Of a DNA stretch of 10,370 nt, positions 8,333 through 10,370 are shown one piece after another (the stretch's first letter is position 1; the number at the start of each line of letters is the position of its first letter). The notes below the pieces were generated by a model that saw nothing but the letters and a program-made list of their open reading frames with translations, was not told the DNA's origin and did not search any database. The position numbers and the translations under genes were made by a program. Source of the DNA: Conidiobolus incongruus B7586 (taxonomy: Eukaryota > Entomophthoromycota > Entomophthoromycetes > Entomophthorales > Conidiobolaceae); contig JNEM01014349.1 in assembly GCA_000697335.1 (NCBI GenBank), positions 1 through 10,370 of the forward strand, given 5' to 3'.

Positions 8333-8560
8333 TAAAAGAAAACTAAAGTAGCTATAGTTAAACTAAATTTATTAAAATATAACCAAAAACAAAGGTTTTT
8401 ACAATAAATACTTATAATTGATAAATCTTAATTTCCTTTATATAATCCTTTATTTAAAAATAACACAAGATATTGGGTTAAGTTAAATTAATCCCTTTTA
8501 TAAATTCTAATAAATAAATCTTTTAAAAATAAGTAAATTTTAATTAATATAATAGATTAT

Positions 8561-9076
8561 AATGTTATATGGTTTTTTTATTTAATATCTCAAGGAAAAT
8601 CAATTAATAATAAGATATATATTATTTTTTTAAATAAAACAATTTCTAAATAGTGTACTCAATATAAATTAAATATATTTTTTATTTTGCATAATAATTA
8701 TAAAATATATAAAATTGAATCTATAAAAGATTTTTTATATAGAAAAAATTGGAGGGAGTTATTATATCTAATATATTTACTTGATTATATTCTATATGAT
8801 TATAATTGTTTTAGATAATTAAAAAACAGCTTATAAGAAAAAAAATTCCTATAAACAAATTAAATTGGTTTATGAAATTTCAAATTTCAGTCTTTAATAA
8901 AAAGAAATATTTTTTAGATATTAGAAGCTAATTAAAATTATAGGAAAAAGTTATTAATAATAAAAGAGGCAATTAATTTTATATTGTTTATTAATTTTTA
9001 TATATTATTTATTAATTTATTTATTTCATTTCAATCTTAAAATTGTGCCATTATTTTATTTCTATGCTAATATAGA
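8561..9076. repeat. AT-rich dispersed repeat, copy B
   Basis: Direct-orientation partner of 32-540, about 8.5 kb away. Similarity is clear through the whole stretch, with scattered changes that are mostly between C and T or G and A, and some indels. It ends soon after GCCATTATTTTATTTCTATGC. Copy B keeps longer readable patches than copy A on the + strand (NSYKQIKLVYEISNFSL and FNLKIVPL...YANI), which suggest the N-terminal half of a Fot1/pogo-like transposase. Many stops interrupt it. The repeat is certain enough; the family is tentative. Confidence 0.7.
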
Positions 9077-9333
9077 ATATATTATATATCAACTATATAG
9101 AATATAAAAATAATTAATTTAAATCTATATCCTAACTCTAACTCCCTTATAATTATATTATAAAATAATTTAAAATTAGTTAAAAAAATTAAAACTCTTA
9201 GTAATTTATAATTAAATGAAACATTTAATAAATAAAAAATATAAAGATAATATAAATTTATATCAATATCATTCTTATCAATATATAAATAAAGTATATT
9301 ATAATAGAAAAGTAAAAAATATTAGTATATAAT

Positions 9334-9352
9334 AGATGTGTATAAGAGACAG
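9334..9352 (+). other. Exact 19-bp Tn5/Nextera mosaic end, likely library remnant
   Basis: AGATGTGTATAAGAGACAG is identical over all 19 bases to the hyperactive Tn5 mosaic end used in Nextera tagmentation libraries. It stands out from the AT-only sequence around it. The outer adapter parts are absent, which fits half of a mate-pair junction left untrimmed. The sequences on its two sides may not be neighbours in the real genome. Confidence 0.9.
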
Positions 9353-9572
9353 CTTCATGATAATCTTACAATTTTATGTTATTTAATATATGATGATTGT
9401 TAAACTAATATATTATAAAAGAAAATTTAATATAAAAATAATAAATTATATTAATTTATCAAAGTAAGTTATAAAATCAAAAACACTTATATTTTTACTA
9501 ATTATTTAATTAATATTTAATAAAATAAACCTAAATTAAATAATTAAAATCTATTATATTTATTAATTATTT

Positions 9573-9592
9573 ATATCATTAAATAATGATAT
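9573..9592. repeat. 20-bp palindrome
   Basis: ATATCATTA and TAATGATAT (9573-9581, 9584-9592) are exact reverse complements separated by AA. In DNA this AT-rich such palindromes arise by chance, so no role is claimed. Confidence 0.4.
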
Positions 9593-10370
9593 TTAATTAT
9601 TAATTAGTTAAAATATAAACCTTTAAATTTTATCTAAGGTAAGTTATAAATTTATAAGTTTTTGGTGATAAAAAAAATTAAAACATAATGTATCTATCTT
9701 TAACTTTTCTAACTTCTTTAAGTTTTGGGGTATAAAATCTACTAACTTTTTATATTAAATAAAGCTAATCTTGTATTATATCTTTTAAACATAATTTTAA
9801 AATTAATTTAAAATTTTTGCTAGTGGAAAATTTTAATAGCTTTTTTTAATTAATCCTAAAAATATTTAATTAAATTAAGGTTAAAAAATTAAAAAAGCTA
9901 TTTTATAACTATTATCTTATTATTTTTAAGCTATTTGATAAAAAAAGCTATAATAAAACAAAAGATAATATCTTTTAAAAAATTATATTAAACTTGTTTA
10001 ACCTATATTATTTAATAGTTTTTTTCAATTTATTATTTAGAATACTTTAATATAGCTTAGTATTAATTCTCTCATTAATTTTACAAAGATATTTTACACC
10101 TAAAGACAATATATATCCTTAAATAATAATTAACTTATTATTATATTTTTAAGTATAATTAGCATAATGGTCATAAAATTATTTTATTAAAAATATAGTT
10201 TTTTTTATTAAATTTATTAAAATATATTTTTATTTCATTAAATTAAATAACCTTGTTTTAATTATTATTTATTCAGTATTAATAATAAGATTTAAATTTT
10301 TACCTAGCTTTATAATAAGATTTTTTTTAATTAAATATATTATTTCTTAAGATATAAGTGATATCTATAT

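Larger units (their letters stand above)
9077..10370. other. AT-rich stretch to the window end, no gene recognised
   Basis: About 1.3 kb of AT-rich DNA. Apart from the mosaic-end remnant (9334-9352) and a 20-bp palindrome (9573-9592), no structure can be supported. It probably holds more worn transposon sequence, but no motif could be read on either strand. Confidence 0.45.

Noticed and set aside
9334-9352. A natural Tn5-like insertion end
   Set aside because: The sequence is the engineered hyperactive mosaic end, not the wild-type Tn5 outside or inside end, and no transposon lies on either side.
9690-9840. Possible worn transposase or polymerase on either strand
   Set aside because: Short peptides can be read, but none has a recognisable motif, and stops are dense in every frame.
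5560-10370. Mitochondrial DNA, given the extreme AT content
   Set aside because: No mitochondrial genes, tRNAs or rRNAs are visible, and the stretch holds LTRs and a nuclear-type DNA transposon fossil.

Overview
The window looks like the AT-rich compartment of a filamentous fungus, most likely an ascomycete. Three observations point there: a 52-bp intron of fungal type, LTR-retrotransposon relics of the TGTCACG type, and long AT blocks full of TpA. Those blocks resemble old repeats worn down by RIP-like C-to-T change. No rRNA, tRNA, CRISPR or bacterial-style operon was seen. The species cannot be named from the sequence.

Layout, left to right. 32-540 is one copy of a ~0.5 kb AT-rich repeat whose partner lies at 8561-9076; it may be a worn Fot1/pogo-like DNA transposon. 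896-1993 is a dead copy of a small membrane-protein gene, with a solo LTR (1163-1496) inserted in it. 1994-3880 is AT-rich sequence with no recognisable gene. 3885-4874 holds the only intact gene: CCAAT boxes, a TATA box, a five-codon upstream ORF, then two exons joined by a short intron. It encodes a 230-residue protein with two membrane segments and a proline-rich tail carrying two PPxY motifs. 5560-6662 is a very AT-rich block holding a second solo LTR (5777-6110). 6663-6996 is a probable third LTR on the minus strand. 6997-10370 is AT-rich and contains a Tc1/mariner transposase fossil (8036-8332), the second repeat copy, and an exact 19-bp Tn5/Nextera mosaic end at 9334-9352, probably a sequencing-library remnant.

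The two membrane-protein copies are tandem paralogues in the same direction, with about 61% protein identity over the first 70 residues of exon 2. They keep the same intron position, and similarity seems to extend into the flanks. The PPxY tail suggests, by family knowledge only, binding to a Nedd4/Rsp5-type ubiquitin ligase. No specific function can be assigned.

The three LTRs differ in sequence but share the same plan: a 5-bp stem just inside the 5' end, a TATA box about 160 bp in, and a poly(A) signal 76-80 bp further on. They are richer in GC than their surroundings, so they probably arrived after the AT blocks decayed, or were too short to be hit by RIP.
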